Shown piece after piece: positions 8,924 through 18,089 of a stretch of 49,505 nt of DNA. The position numbers and the translations under genes were made by a program. The stretch comes from Alphaproteobacteria bacterium (GTDB lineage Bacteria > Pseudomonadota > Alphaproteobacteria > DSM-16000 > Inquilinaceae), in NCBI GenBank assembly GCA_028281265.1, contig JANQKE010000124.1, positions 1-49,505 of the forward strand, read 5' to 3'. Below the pieces are notes generated by a model. That model was not told the DNA's origin. It saw nothing but the letters and a program-made list of their open reading frames with translations, and did not search any database. The stretch's first letter is position 1; each line of letters starts with the position of its first letter.

Positions 8924-9217
8924 TCAAGTCTTGCGCTCGATTGCATCCGGCCGAGGCAGAGCCGGTGGAGCGACCTCAATGTCATGTTCACGGAAGCGGT
9001 CGTAGAGCGACCACAGACCGCGTGCGACCGCGACCCGATGGGCTTTCCAGCCGGGGTCGTGTTCGAGCTCGACGGTTTTCTGCCGTCGCTCGTTCCGGTC
9101 AGCCTGCGACCCTGCCATCAGTGTCACACGACCAACGGATCGTGCACTGTCGTCTACGACGATGGCACCCCATTCCCGTTCCAGATCCTCCAGCAACCGT
9201 CTCGTCTGAGCTGTCAT
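8924..9217 (-). CDS. Small hydrophilic protein of unknown function
   Basis: A 97-residue charged, soluble-looking protein beginning MTAQTRRLLEDLEREWGAI. It contains GRVTLMAG, a basic stretch DRNERRQKT and a helical segment around GLWSLYDRFREHDIEV. The ATG at 9217 is preferred because GGGAGG lies about 9 bases upstream; in-frame ATG 9226 and GTG 9235 sit too close to that site. It is followed by the coiled-coil gene with a 2-base gap. I recognise no family and no catalytic motif. The pair occupies the position where def should run into fmt. Confidence 0.5.
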   Translation of the reverse strand: MTAQTRRLLEDLEREWGAIVVDDSARSVGRVTLMAGSQADRNERRQKTVELEHDPGWKAHRVAVARGLWSLYDRFREHDIEVAPPALPRPDAIERKT

Positions 9218-9286
9218 GGGTGACATCCCTCCCACCTTACCATCGTAGTCAGCGTAGTTCAGGACGGCCGTAAGCGCAAAGGGGCA

Positions 9287-9802
9287 TCAAGCTGCGTTGG
9301 CTTTCTTCCATTTGGCGAGCCGGCGCATCAGCATGTTGCGGCGCAGGGCGGACAGGTGGTCGGTGAACAGGATACCGTTGAGGTGGTCGATCTCATGCTG
9401 CAGGCAGACCGCCGTGATGCCGTCGGCCTCCACGGTCACCGTCTCGCGCTCGAGGGTCGTGTACCGGACGGTACATGCCGCCGGCCGGACCACCTTGGCG
9501 AACTGGTCGGGGAAGGACAGGCAGCCCTCCTCGTACTCGGCCAGGTCGGCCGACTGGCTCAGGAGTTCGGGATTGATGATCACCTTCGGGTCGGGCGGTT
9601 CGTCCTTGCCGGCGAGATCCATGACGATCAGCCGCTCCGACACGCCGATCTGCGGGGCCGCCAGGCCGATCCCCTTGGCGTCGTACATGCTTTGCAGCAT
9701 GTCCTGCGACAGGCCGTAGAGGCGGTCGTCGACGACCGGAACCGGCTTTGCGACCGTCTTCAGGGTCGGGTGCGGGGCGATGAGGATATCGAGCTTGGCC
9801 AT
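9287..9802 (-). CDS. def: Peptide deformylase Def
   Basis: Def removes the formyl group from nascent polypeptides. The 171-residue protein has all three family motifs: GIGLAAPQIG (44-53), EEGCLSFP with the metal-ligand Cys94, and QHEIDHLNG with His136, catalytic Glu137 and His140. Phe replaces the more common Val/Ile in motif 2, a conservative change. The ATG at 9802 gives the usual N terminus (MAKLDILIAPHP). Transcribed toward fmt, but separated from it by the unknown small-gene pair and a palindromic repeat. Confidence 0.96.
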   Translation of the reverse strand: MAKLDILIAPHPTLKTVAKPVPVVDDRLYGLSQDMLQSMYDAKGIGLAAPQIGVSERLIVMDLAGKDEPPDPKVIINPELLSQSADLAEYEEGCLSFPDQFAKVVRPAACTVRYTTLERETVTVEADGITAVCLQHEIDHLNGILFTDHLSALRRNMLMRRLAKWKKANAA

Positions 9803-9911
9803 CGTATCTGTTTGCCGGTCCGCTCGGCAGGGTGAACGGCAGTGGCGGTCTGTGCGGGCTTATGTGCCAATGCCTGACGTGGTTTGCACATAGGCCGGGT
9901 CGCGACGGAGA

Positions 9912-11471
9912 TCAATTGGCGCCCCGTTCAGGGCCGGCGACCTCGCTCGCCCCATCTCCGTCCGGCTCGCCGTCGATCTGCACCGGGCCGGTCAGCTCGG
10001 CCGCCGTCAGCATGCGGGTCGATTGCTCGATCGTTTCGGGCGGCTGCAGTCTGTCACCATGGCCGGTGACCTTGAGGTCGCGGAACTTGCGGGCACTGGG
10101 TAGCACCCGGCCTTCCAACGACCCGACGGTCTTGTTGTAGTGGCCGACAGCGCTGTTCAGACTGCGGCCCAGGCTGGTGAAGTGCTCCCCCATCGTGGCG
10201 AGACGACCGTAGAGATCCTTGCCCAGGGCGGTGATCTCCCGGGCGTTCTCGGCCAGGGCCTCCTGCCGCCAGCCGAACGCGACCGCGCGCAGCAGGCCGA
10301 TCAGGGTGGTGGGGGAGGCGAGCACGACATTGCCGTCGATGCCGTGTTCGAACAGTGTGGGATCCTGGTGCAGGGCGGTGGCGAACAGCCCTTCCCCCGG
10401 CAGGAACAGCACCACGAACTCGGGCGAGTTGGGGAAGCGGTCCCAATAGGCCTTCTTCGACAGCTCGGCGACGCGCCCGCGGACATCGGTGGCGACCTTG
10501 GCGAGATAGAGCCGCCGCTGGTCTTCATCCTCGGCGTTGAGCAGAGACAGATAGCCGTCGAGCGAGGCCTTGGCATCGACCACGATCGACTTGCCCCCCG
10601 GCAGATGGACCACCATGTCCGGCCGCAGCCGCTCGTCGTCGTCGCCCTGGACGCTGACCTGCTGATCGAAGTCGCAATGCTCCTGCAGGCCGGCGAGTTC
10701 CACCACCCGCTGGAGCTGCATCTCGCCCCATCGTCCGCGGACGTTGGAGCTGCGCAACGCTTGCACCAGCTTGCGGGTCTCCCCCTCCAACCCCTGCTGG
10801 CCGGCGGCCAGCGATCTGACCTGCTGGGAAAGCTCCCCATAGGCGGTCGACCGCTTGGTCTCCAGCTCCCGAAGATGGCCGTCCATCTTCTCCAGCGACC
10901 GGTTCACCGGATCGACGATCTGCGCGATCGCCTTGTGCCGGTGGTCGAGATCGGCCTGGCTCGCCTTGTGGATCTGGGCGAACTGCTCCTTGGCCAAGGC
11001 CAGGAAGCTCTGATTGTTGTGGTCGAGCGCCGATTTCGACAGAGCCTCGAACGCCTGGCTCAGCTTGGCTCGGGCGTCTTCGAGCAGCACCAGCTTCTCG
11101 GCTGCGGCCGTGCGCTCGGCGGCCAGCGCACTGTCCAGCCGCACCGCCTCCGCTCTGGCCTCGGCCAGAGCGGTTTGGGTCCGGGCCAGATCGGTCCGCA
11201 GCGGTTCGAGCTGGGCGGCATGGGTCTCTGCCCGTACCCGACGTTCGTGCTCGTCCTCGCGCCGCTGCCGTTCCGTCAGGGTCTCGGCGCGGATCTCGGC
11301 CACCAGCCGATCCCGCTCCGCCCGCTCGGTCTCGACCTCATGGGCAAGCGCTTCCGCCCGCTCCCGCGCCGCTGTCGACTGCGCCCGGGCGATCGCATAG
11401 CCGAGGCCCCCCGCCGCCATTGCGATGATGGCGAGGACCAGCAGGGCCGAGGGATCGAGGGCGAGCGGCAT
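9912..11471 (-). CDS. rmuC: DNA recombination protein RmuC homologue
   Basis: RmuC is a predicted nuclease-fold protein that limits rearrangements at inverted repeats. The 519-residue product has an N-terminal membrane anchor (about residues 8-27), a long Ala/Glu/Arg-rich coiled coil to about residue 170, and the conserved RmuC domain from about 190 to 460. That domain contains VRGRWGEMQLQRVVELAGL, KSIVVDAKASLDGYL and FVVLFLPGEGLFATAL. ATG 11471 is preferred over an in-frame TTG at 11492. The last 50 residues are low-complexity and probably disordered. Followed downstream by def (110 bases). Confidence 0.9.
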   Translation of the reverse strand: MPLALDPSALLVLAIIAMAAGGLGYAIARAQSTAARERAEALAHEVETERAERDRLVAEIRAETLTERQRREDEHERRVRAETHAAQLEPLRTDLARTQTALAEARAEAVRLDSALAAERTAAAEKLVLLEDARAKLSQAFEALSKSALDHNNQSFLALAKEQFAQIHKASQADLDHRHKAIAQIVDPVNRSLEKMDGHLRELETKRSTAYGELSQQVRSLAAGQQGLEGETRKLVQALRSSNVRGRWGEMQLQRVVELAGLQEHCDFDQQVSVQGDDDERLRPDMVVHLPGGKSIVVDAKASLDGYLSLLNAEDEDQRRLYLAKVATDVRGRVAELSKKAYWDRFPNSPEFVVLFLPGEGLFATALHQDPTLFEHGIDGNVVLASPTTLIGLLRAVAFGWRQEALAENAREITALGKDLYGRLATMGEHFTSLGRSLNSAVGHYNKTVGSLEGRVLPSARKFRDLKVTGHGDRLQPPETIEQSTRMLTAAELTGPVQIDGEPDGDGASEVAGPERGAN

Positions 11472-11836
11472 GGCGGGAGGATCGGGATCCAAAGCGGTAT
11501 GCGATGATCAGAGTAGCCCGAGTCGGGCGCTCGCAGGTTGTCCTTGGGGGTATGGGCCGCGAGACCAGCTTGAGAGCCTATGGCAGCCGCCAAGATGCCT
11601 ACCGGGTTTTCGGCGATAGGCTCGACTCGGGCGATCCCCCCGACGACTGGGATGACCTGCTCAAGGGGGTGCTGACGTTTGCGGCCGGTGGGTCCGGCTG
11701 CGCGGACGGATAATGCCAAGACGCAACCGGCGCGCTTGAGCTTCTGCGAGGCAAGCCTCGCGGGGGGGCCTGAACGCGGAGGGCGCATGGAGAGGAGATC
11801 ACCTCGGCGCAAACCGGGATAAGGGCTCCCCGGCGG
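11472..11836. other. Intergenic region between recR and rmuC, no supported gene
   Basis: About 365 bases. Short open frames exist on both strands (for example 11504-11713 plus, 11599-11802 minus), but their products resemble no family and lack convincing ribosome sites. A small perfect hairpin gcgaggc-aa-gcctcgc lies at 11746-11761, near the recR stop codon side. It could belong to the end of the recR transcript. I see no other structure. Confidence 0.4.
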
Positions 11837-12430
11837 CTACCGCCGGCGGCTGGTCAGGGCGGCCGTCAGGGTGCCTGGGTCGAGATAGTCGAGCTCCCCC
11901 CCGACCGGAACACCGTGCGCAAGGCGGGTGATCGCGACGCCGGTGGGATCGAGATGATCGGCGATGTAATGCGCGGTGGTCTGCCCCTCGACCGTGGCGT
12001 TGAGGGCTAGAATCACCTCGGTCACGGCGTCGGCCCGCACGCGGTCGATCAGGGCGGGGATGTGCAGGGCCTCGGGCCCGACATCGTCGAGCGCGGACAA
12101 GGTCCCGCCGAGCACGTGATAGCGGCCGGCAAAGGCGCGCGTGCGTTCGAGGGCCCAGAGATCGGCGACCTGTTCCACCACGCAGATCAGGCGGGGATCG
12201 CGCTTGGGATCACGGCAGATGCCGCATGGATCGACCGTGTCGAGATTGCCGCACTGGCTGCACGGGGTGACCGTCTCGGCGGCGGTCGCCAGTGCGTGGG
12301 CCAGCGGACGCAGCAGGGTTTCCCTGTGGCGCAGCATGTGCAGCGCCGCCCGCCGGGCCGAGCGCGGTCCCAGCCCCGGCAGCTTGGCCAACAGCTTGAT
12401 CAGCGCCTCGATCTCCCGGCCCCCGGTCAT
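11837..12430 (-). CDS. recR: Recombination mediator RecR
   Basis: RecR works with RecF/RecO to load RecA on gapped DNA. The 197-residue protein has the N-terminal helix-hairpin-helix ([19 protein letters not shown]), a four-cysteine zinc motif ([16 protein letters not shown]) near residues 57-72, and a Toprim domain beginning [14 protein letters not shown] and including the conserved [14 protein letters not shown]. All metal ligands are present. It ends the dnaX-ybaB-recR cluster, starting about 50 bases after ebfC. Confidence 0.96.
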   Translation of the reverse strand: MTGGREIEALIKLLAKLPGLGPRSARRAALHMLRHRETLLRPLAHALATAAETVTPCSQCGNLDTVDPCGICRDPKRDPRLICVVEQVADLWALERTRAFAGRYHVLGGTLSALDDVGPEALHIPALIDRVRADAVTEVILALNATVEGQTTAHYIADHLDPTGVAITRLAHGVPVGGELDYLDPGTLTAALTSRRR

Positions 12431-12482
12431 CGGGGCACACAGAGCGGTCGAAACACGGCGAGCGGGCAGCCGGGCCAGGCGC

Positions 12483-12806
12483 CTAGAACGGCAGCTTCAT
12501 CCCGGGGGGCAGCGACAGGCCACCCATCATCTCCTGGGTCTTCTCTTGGAGGGTCGCCTCGATCTTGCTCTTGGCATCGTTGACGGCGGCAACGATCAGG
12601 TCTTCCAGGACTTCGATCTCCGACGGGTCGACCAGGCTGGGATCGATCTTCACCGATTTCAGATGACCCTTTCCCGACATGGTGACGGTCACCAGGCCCG
12701 CGCCGGCGGTGCCGTCGACCTCCAGCTCTTCGAGCTTGCGCTGCATCTCCTCGACCTTGGCCTGCATCTCCTGGGCCTGCTTGAGCATGTTGCCGAGGTT
12801 CTTCAT
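12483..12806 (-). CDS. ybaB: Nucleoid-associated protein, YbaB/EbfC family
   Basis: A small DNA-binding protein (107 residues) that forms tweezer-like dimers and coats DNA. The N-terminal coiled helix [20 protein letters not shown] and the strand region [20 protein letters not shown] are family signatures, as is the Met/Gly-rich end [18 protein letters not shown] 12806 has the ribosome site AGGAG at proper distance. The gene lies 28 bases downstream of dnaX and upstream of recR, the classic order. Confidence 0.94.
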   Translation of the reverse strand: MKNLGNMLKQAQEMQAKVEEMQRKLEELEVDGTAGAGLVTVTMSGKGHLKSVKIDPSLVDPSEIEVLEDLIVAAVNDAKSKIEATLQEKTQEMMGGLSLPPGMKLPF

Positions 12807-12834
12807 GGAGCACTCCTGGCTACCTGTCGGACCA

Positions 12835-14865
12835 TCACAGCAGATCGTCCGCGTCATCGGGCAGTTCATCGGGGTCGGGGACGGTCGGGCCGTCGCCGGG
12901 TACGGCCCCGTCGTCGAGACCGCTCTCCTGCTGTGCGGCCCCGGTGCTGTCAAGAGCGGCCGCGTCGGCCAGCGGGTTGCGGACCGACAGGATCCGGGCG
13001 TCCGGAAAGCGCGCCATCGCCGCTTGGACGACTGGGTTGGCCCGCGCCCGGGCTAATCGTGCCTCTTCCTCCGCCCGGTCCTGGGCGCGCAGCGGGGGAT
13101 CTCCCGGCTCACCCGACACGGTCACCACCCAGCGATGCCCGGTCCAGTCCTGCAGGCTCGCCATGACCTTCTGGACGAAGTCCGGGGGCGGATTGCCGTC
13201 CAGCCGCAGCTCGATCCGGCCGGGCTGATAGGCTACCAGGTGACTGCTCCGGTACAGGAAATCGTAGACCAGCGGCTCACCGCGGTCCCTGAACAGAGTG
13301 ACCAGCGGGCGGAAGCCCGTCGGCATCGGTTCGAGCTGCGGCGGTTCGCCTTCCGGATCGAGCAGGGGCGGGGATGGCGGTGGCCCGTCGAGGTCGGGGG
13401 CAGGATCGGTCGCGCCGGCGGTCGCCGCAAAGCCGGTGTCGTTGACCGCGCGCGCCGGCGGTGCGCTCGGCGCGAGGGGCGCGAGACTCACGGCGGCAGG
13501 GGCCCCGCCGGCCGGGGCGGTCGTCGGTGCGTAGGCCGGACCCGGGGCCGGTGGTGCGGGCCGTAGGCCCGGCGCGACATCCGCTCGGGCGGATGTCGCC
13601 GACCGGCCCGGTGAAGCCGCGTCTTGGCTTCCGGCCGCTGCCGGGATCCCGCCCTTCTCCAGCTTGGCGATGATCTCCCCGGGCGGCGGCAGATGTGCCG
13701 CGTGCATGAGCCGGATCAGCACCATCTCCAATGCCGTTTCCGCCCGAGGGGCCGACTGCACCTCGCTCACCCCCTTCAGCAGCATCTGCCACACCCGCGA
13801 CAGCACCGGCATCGGCAGGCTTTCGGCCAGTTCCTTGCCGGTCGTGCGCTCGGCCTCCGGCAAGCTCGTATCGGCCAGCACGTCGGGGAGCAGTTTGCCG
13901 CGGGTGATCAGATGGGTGAAGTCGAGCAGGTCGTTGAGGATCGCAACCGGGTCTCCGCCGCCGCGGATCAGATCATCCAGGATGCCGAGTGCCGTCGTCG
14001 GGTCGCCCTTCGCCATGGCCGCGAACAGGTCGATCACCCGGGTCCGGTCGGTCATGCCGAGCATCGACTGGACGACGGCCGTCTCCACCCGGACCGGCCC
14101 GTCCCCGGTAGCCGACATCGCAATCGCCTGGTCGAGCAGGGACAGCCCGTCCCGGGCCGAGCCGTCGGCCGCCCGCGCGATCAGGGCGACGGAGTCCGGC
14201 TCCGCCACCACGGTCTCGGCGGCCAGGACGTCGGTGAACAGCCCGTGCAGCACGCGCGCCTCGATCCGTTTGAGGTCGAAGCGCTGGCAGCGGCTGAGGA
14301 CCGTCACCGGGACCTTGCGGATCTCGGTGGTGGCGAAGATGAACTTCACGTGCGGCGGCGGTTCCTCCAGCGTCTTGAGCAACGCGTTGAACGCGTTGCG
14401 CGACAGCATGTGCACCTCGTCGATGATGTAGACCTTGTAGCGCGCCTGCACCGGGGTGTAGCGCACGCCCTCGATGATCTCCCGGATGTCGTCGACCCCG
14501 GTGCGGGAGGCGGCATCCATCTCGATCACATCGACATGCCGGTCTGCGGCGATGGCCGTGCAGTTCGCGCAGACCCCGCACGGCTCCGTGGTCATGCCGC
14601 CGGTGCCGTCGGGACCGATGCAGTTGAGGGCACGGGCGACGATCCGTGCCGTGGTGGTCTTGCCCACCCCGCGGACGCCGGTGAGGATGAAGGCCTGGGC
14701 CACGCGGCCGGCGGTGATCGCGTTGGTCAGCGTTCTGACCAGCGCGTCCTGGCCGCGCAGGTCCTTGAAAGTCTGCGGCCGGTACTTCCGCGCCAGCACC
14801 CGGTAGGCCGGCGCCCGGGTGTCGCGCGGCTGCGGCGTCTCTGGCAGATCGAGGGCGTCGTCCAT
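12835..14865 (-). CDS. dnaX: DNA polymerase III subunits gamma and tau DnaX
   Basis: DnaX is the clamp-loader ATPase of the replicative polymerase. From ATG 14865 it has 676 residues. The AAA+ module covers about 20-375: Walker A GVRGVGKT (63-70), zinc-module cysteines including CGVCANC (96-102), Walker B/DEAD-like [20 protein letters not shown], and sensor 1 FIFATTE. A Pro/Ala-rich linker (about 430-540) precedes the tau-specific C-terminal domain ([19 protein letters not shown]...). The frame is open upstream to 15066, but that overlaps the SRP RNA and is non-coding. I did not find an E. coli-like A-rich slippery site, so a short gamma form is not evident. Confidence 0.96.
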   Translation of the reverse strand: MDDALDLPETPQPRDTRAPAYRVLARKYRPQTFKDLRGQDALVRTLTNAITAGRVAQAFILTGVRGVGKTTTARIVARALNCIGPDGTGGMTTEPCGVCANCTAIAADRHVDVIEMDAASRTGVDDIREIIEGVRYTPVQARYKVYIIDEVHMLSRNAFNALLKTLEEPPPHVKFIFATTEIRKVPVTVLSRCQRFDLKRIEARVLHGLFTDVLAAETVVAEPDSVALIARAADGSARDGLSLLDQAIAMSATGDGPVRVETAVVQSMLGMTDRTRVIDLFAAMAKGDPTTALGILDDLIRGGGDPVAILNDLLDFTHLITRGKLLPDVLADTSLPEAERTTGKELAESLPMPVLSRVWQMLLKGVSEVQSAPRAETALEMVLIRLMHAAHLPPPGEIIAKLEKGGIPAAAGSQDAASPGRSATSARADVAPGLRPAPPAPGPAYAPTTAPAGGAPAAVSLAPLAPSAPPARAVNDTGFAATAGATDPAPDLDGPPPSPPLLDPEGEPPQLEPMPTGFRPLVTLFRDRGEPLVYDFLYRSSHLVAYQPGRIELRLDGNPPPDFVQKVMASLQDWTGHRWVVTVSGEPGDPPLRAQDRAEEEARLARARANPVVQAAMARFPDARILSVRNPLADAAALDSTGAAQQESGLDDGAVPGDGPTVPDPDELPDDADDLL

Positions 14866-14971
14866 GACCGGGGATCGTAGGCGGAGGCGGCGCAAAGCCC
14901 AACCCCTCCTGCGCAAGACCCCCGGCGCCGAAGCGGCTTGCAGGACCGGATCCATCGAAAGGGGACAAGCA

Positions 14972-15063
14972 GAAGGCTGGACGATGACCCGCGCCGGGCT
15001 CGTTACGGCTGCTTCCTTCCGGACCTGACCGGGTTGGCGAGGGGCACGTCCACGCCAGCCTTC
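14972..15063 (-). ncRNA. ffs: Signal recognition particle RNA (bacterial small 4.5S type)
   Basis: On the minus strand this segment contains the highly conserved SRP core ggtcaggtccggaaggaag followed by cagcc (complement of 15006-15030), which forms the Ffh-binding symmetric and asymmetric loops. The 5' and 3' ends pair: aaggctgg at 14973-14980 (plus strand) is the complement of ccagcctt at 15055-15062, giving a closed hairpin of about 92 nt. SRP RNA with Ffh targets ribosome-nascent chains to the membrane. Its position immediately upstream of dnaX on the same strand is conserved in alphaproteobacteria. Confidence 0.93.
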
Positions 15064-15065
15064 CA

Positions 15066-15084
15066 CCGGTCAATATTGATCACC
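15066..15084 (-). promoter_or_regulatory. Possible promoter -10 region of the SRP RNA
   Basis: The AT-rich palindrome tcaatattga at 15070-15079 stands out in very GC-rich DNA and lies 8-17 bases upstream of the predicted 5' end of the SRP RNA. That is where a -10 element would be expected. No clear -35 box is visible. Confidence 0.3.
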
Positions 15085-15156
15085 GGGCCGGGTCGTGCAA
15101 GGGCTTCTGAGACGCGCTGGACCGGCTCCGCCGGTCATGCCAGGGTCCGCGCCGTC

Positions 15157-16098
15157 ATGAGTCTGCCTGCCCCTCTCTACCAGGAGCCGCCCGGTTTCGA
15201 CCGGCTGGCCGAGCGTCGCCGCGATACCGACTGGTGGGCGTCCCTCAAGACCGAAGCGACCGCCCGCGTGCTGCCGGTCTGGCATGGCAAGCACGCCGTC
15301 ACCGGCCCGCGCGAGGCCCCGGCCCTGAACGCGGTTTCGGCCCGAAGCGTGCCGTGGGAGGCGCTGGGCGCGCAGCCGATCCTGCTCGGGACCGACGGCA
15401 CGGTACTGTGGCTCGCGGCCGATCTCGGCGCGGTGGACGATCCGACGGTGGACGACCGTGTTTGCGGTTTCGGCCCCCTGGTCGACTTGCGGACGGTCGG
15501 TCCGCTGTTGCCTGGGGCGCAAGGGGCGCTGGCCGTACAGGCGCGCGGTCTGGTGTGGTTCCACCAGCGACACCGGTTCTGCGGGGTGTGCGGTGGTGCC
15601 ACCGAGATGATCGAGGCCGGCCACGCTCGGCGCTGCCGGGACACCGGCTGCGGTGCGACGGTGTTCCCCCGCATGGACCCGGCGGTGATCGTGCTGGTCA
15701 CGGCCGGGGCCAGCATCCTGCTCGCCCGCAGCCCGCGCTTTCCGCCCGGGATGCACTCGGTTCTGGCCGGCTTCGTGGAGGTCGGCGAAAGCCTCGAGGA
15801 CACCGTTCGGCGGGAGATCCGGGAGGAGGCGGGGATCGAGGTCGATGACATCCGCTACGTCGCCTCGCAACCCTGGCCGTTTCCGCAGTCGCTGATGCTC
15901 GGTTTCACCGCCCGGGCGGTCACCACCGATTTGCGCCTCGATCCCGAGGAGCTGGAGGAGGGGGGTTGGTACCGCCGGGAAGACCTGTTGGCGATCTCCG
16001 CCGACCGGTCGGTCGGGACCGGTGCGTTCGCCCTGCCCCGACGGGACAGCATCGCCCGCCGTCTCGTCGACGGCTGGTTGGCGGGAACGTTGCCTTAG
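15157..16098 (+). CDS. nudC: NAD(+)/NADH diphosphatase NudC
   Basis: NudC hydrolyses NADH/NAD to nicotinamide mononucleotide and AMP, and decaps NAD-capped RNA. The 313-residue protein has an N-terminal domain (about 1-125), a four-cysteine zinc ribbon (FCGVCGG...CRDTGCG) near 145-170, and the Nudix box GFVEVGESLEDTVRREI-REEAGIEV with its catalytic glutamates near 206-228. The NudC-specific SQPWPFPQSLM follows. ATG 15157 was chosen because the open upstream frame overlaps the SRP RNA. The stop codon TAG at 16096-16098 coincides with the start of a tagagca repeat-like sequence. Confidence 0.94.
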   Translation: MSLPAPLYQEPPGFDRLAERRRDTDWWASLKTEATARVLPVWHGKHAVTGPREAPALNAVSARSVPWEALGAQPILLGTDGTVLWLAADLGAVDDPTVDDRVCGFGPLVDLRTVGPLLPGAQGALAVQARGLVWFHQRHRFCGVCGGATEMIEAGHARRCRDTGCGATVFPRMDPAVIVLVTAGASILLARSPRFPPGMHSVLAGFVEVGESLEDTVRREIREEAGIEVDDIRYVASQPWPFPQSLMLGFTARAVTTDLRLDPEELEEGGWYRREDLLAISADRSVGTGAFALPRRDSIARRLVDGWLAGTLP

Positions 16099-16145
16099 AG
16101 CAAGAGTCAGAGCGGCCATAGTCTTGAGTGCTCGACTCTGACCAC
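16096..16145. repeat. Possible half copy of the palindromic repeat (copy C)
   Basis: The sequence tagagcaagagtcagag at 16096-16112 resembles the left end of copy A (tagagcaagatgacaagag). It forms an imperfect hairpin with gtgctcgactctgac (16129-16143). The second hairpin of the family is absent or decayed. It also lies between the convergent genes nudC and pheA, so it could serve as a transcript end. Identification as the same family is tentative. Confidence 0.35.
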
Positions 16146-16215
16146 ACAAAGATGATCGATTCTAAGCAATTATAGCAGCCTGCGCCGGTTCCGGCGCTGC
16201 TTGCTCCAGGCGGCG

Positions 16216-17082
16216 CTATTCCGCGTCGACCAGTTGGCTCGGATCGGTGCGGAACGGGCTGGCCGGGTAGACCCCGAGAACCTTGAGGCTGCCGGGGCGG
16301 GAGAAGAACTCCAACTCCTCCAAGGCCAGACCGAGCGCCCGGTCGTCGGGATGACCTTCCACGTCCGCATAGAACTGGGCCTGCTGGAAGCGACCGCCGA
16401 CCATGTAGCTCTCGAGCTTGGTGATGTTGACGCCGTTGGTGGCGAAACCGCCCAGGGCCTTGTACAGGGCCGCCGGTACGGACCGGACCTCGAACACGAA
16501 GCTGGTCAGGATCGGTCCGGTACCGGGTGCCGGCCGCCGAGCCTCCCGCGCCATGATCACGAACCGGGTCGTGTTGTGCTCGGCGTCCTCGATGTCGTGC
16601 GCGATGATGTCGAGCCCGTAGAGATCCGCCGCCAGCGTCGAGGCGATGGCCGCGACGGCCGGGTCGCCGCGCGCGGCGACCATCTGGGCCGCACCGGCGG
16701 TATCGGCAGCGACGACCGGTGTCATGCCGCGGGCCCGCAGCCATTGCTTGCATTGGCCCAGCGCCTGGACATGACTGTGCACCTCCCGGACGGCGTCGAG
16801 CTCGGTGCCGGGCACGGCGACGAGCTGATGGTTCACCCGGTGGAAGTACTCCCCGATGATGTGCAGGCCGGAATGCGGCAGCAGGGAGTGGATGTCGGCG
16901 ACCCGCCCGGCCACGGAGTTCTCGATCGGGATCATCCCCAGCTCCGCCCGGCGGTCGTGCACGGCGGCGAACGTGTCCTCGAAGCTCAGGCAGGGCAGGC
17001 TGTCACGCTCGGGATAGACGCGGCCGCAGGCTTGGTGCGAGTTGGCGCCGGGCACGCCTTGATAGGCGATGGTCATGGACAT
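16216..17082 (-). CDS. pheA: Prephenate dehydratase PheA
   Basis: Converts prephenate to phenylpyruvate, the committed step to phenylalanine. From ATG 17082 the protein has 288 residues (ATG 17076 and GTG 17094 are alternatives). The catalytic domain has GVPGANSHQA, IPIENSVAGRV and the essential Thr-Arg-Phe in EDAEHNTTRFVIM near 170-180. The C-terminal ACT domain (about 195-275) has the allosteric-site motif ITKLESYM, so feedback control by phenylalanine is expected. It is a stand-alone dehydratase, not fused to chorismate mutase. It begins 39 bases after kdsB. Confidence 0.95.
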   Translation of the reverse strand: MSMTIAYQGVPGANSHQACGRVYPERDSLPCLSFEDTFAAVHDRRAELGMIPIENSVAGRVADIHSLLPHSGLHIIGEYFHRVNHQLVAVPGTELDAVREVHSHVQALGQCKQWLRARGMTPVVAADTAGAAQMVAARGDPAVAAIASTLAADLYGLDIIAHDIEDAEHNTTRFVIMAREARRPAPGTGPILTSFVFEVRSVPAALYKALGGFATNGVNITKLESYMVGGRFQQAQFYADVEGHPDDRALGLALEELEFFSRPGSLKVLGVYPASPFRTDPSQLVDAE

Positions 17083-17121
17083 GGATGTAAGCACCGACAG
17101 TTGGACGGCGGAGCCCCCAGC

Positions 17122-17874
17122 CTACGCATGACCGGCGCGGGCGGCCAACAGGGCGGCTGCGCGGGGGAGGTCTTCCGGTGTGTCGACGCCCAGCGGCACC
17201 TCGTCGACGATGGCGACGTCGATCCGCATGCCGAGCGCCAGCGCGCGCAGTTGCTCCAGTCTTTCGCGGTGTTCGAGGGCTGCCGGTGGTGCGACGACGA
17301 ACCGCTCCAGCGCCGCCCGTCGGTAGGCGTACAGGCCGATGTGATGATAGAGCGGCCCGTCCCCGGTCGGTGCCGTCGCGCGGGTGAAGTACAGGGCGCG
17401 CCCGCGGTCCCGATGCACGGCCGACGGCTCGATCACCGCCTTGACCACGTTGGGATCGGTGCGTTCCGCCGCCCGGGTGATCACCGCGGCCAGGGTGCCG
17501 ATGGCGACCGACGCGTCGTCGAGGGGGGCGAGGGCCGCGCGGATCGCCGCCGGGGCGATCGTCGGCAGGTCGCCTTGGACGTTGACGACCGGGCCGAACC
17601 GTCCGTCGGGATCGAACCGTTCGATCGCTTCGACGATCCGGTCGGAACCGCTGGCGTGGTCCGGGTCGGTCAGGATGGCCTGGCCGCCATGATCCGCGAT
17701 GCACGTGGCGATTTCGGCGTCCGCGGCCGCCACCAGCACTGGACCAAGGTCGGCCTCCTGCGCGCGGTGCAGGACGTGTACGATCATCGGCACGCCGTTG
17801 ATCGTCGCCAACGGCTTGCCCGGCAGCCGGGTCGAGGCCATGCGGGTGGGGATGACGATGATCGGAAGGCTCAT
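17122..17874 (-). CDS. kdsB: 3-deoxy-manno-octulosonate cytidylyltransferase KdsB
   Basis: KdsB activates KDO as CMP-KDO for lipopolysaccharide inner-core synthesis. The 250-residue product starts [22 protein letters not shown], the CTP-binding signature. The metal-binding VNVQGDLP block (usual form NVQGDEP, here Leu for Glu) and [10 protein letters not shown] are also present. The Glu-to-Leu difference beside the catalytic Asp is worth noting but the Asp is kept. The ATG at 17874 was preferred over the GTG/ATG codons that would extend it to 17925. Likely co-transcribed with pheA, divergent from the cytochrome c gene. Confidence 0.94.
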   Translation of the reverse strand: MSLPIIVIPTRMASTRLPGKPLATINGVPMIVHVLHRAQEADLGPVLVAAADAEIATCIADHGGQAILTDPDHASGSDRIVEAIERFDPDGRFGPVVNVQGDLPTIAPAAIRAALAPLDDASVAIGTLAAVITRAAERTDPNVVKAVIEPSAVHRDRGRALYFTRATAPTGDGPLYHHIGLYAYRRAALERFVVAPPAALEHRERLEQLRALALGMRIDVAIVDEVPLGVDTPEDLPRAAALLAARAGHA

Positions 17875-18089
17875 GATACCGCGGTTGCGATCGGGGGGTG
17901 GACGGTGCCATGACCCGGCGTTCATGGGGCGTCAAGTCGCAAGAGCACCGATGACCGTCGCCCTTGCCCGGTCCGGTCCTTGGCACTAGAACCCGCGGCG
18001 AGCCACGGGCGCTGAGCTGCGACGTGGGGTGAGTTGGGCGCCGTGCCTGCGGCGTACGAAGTGAACGGGTTGACGAGGTCGAGGCCCCC

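Noticed and set aside
11504-11713. 69-codon plus-strand frame between rmuC and recR
   Set aside because: No family resemblance and no ribosome site; could be real but unsupported.
12835-14865. Programmed frameshift in dnaX
   Set aside because: I looked for an A-rich slippery sequence with a following stem near the end of the AAA+ part and found none convincing.
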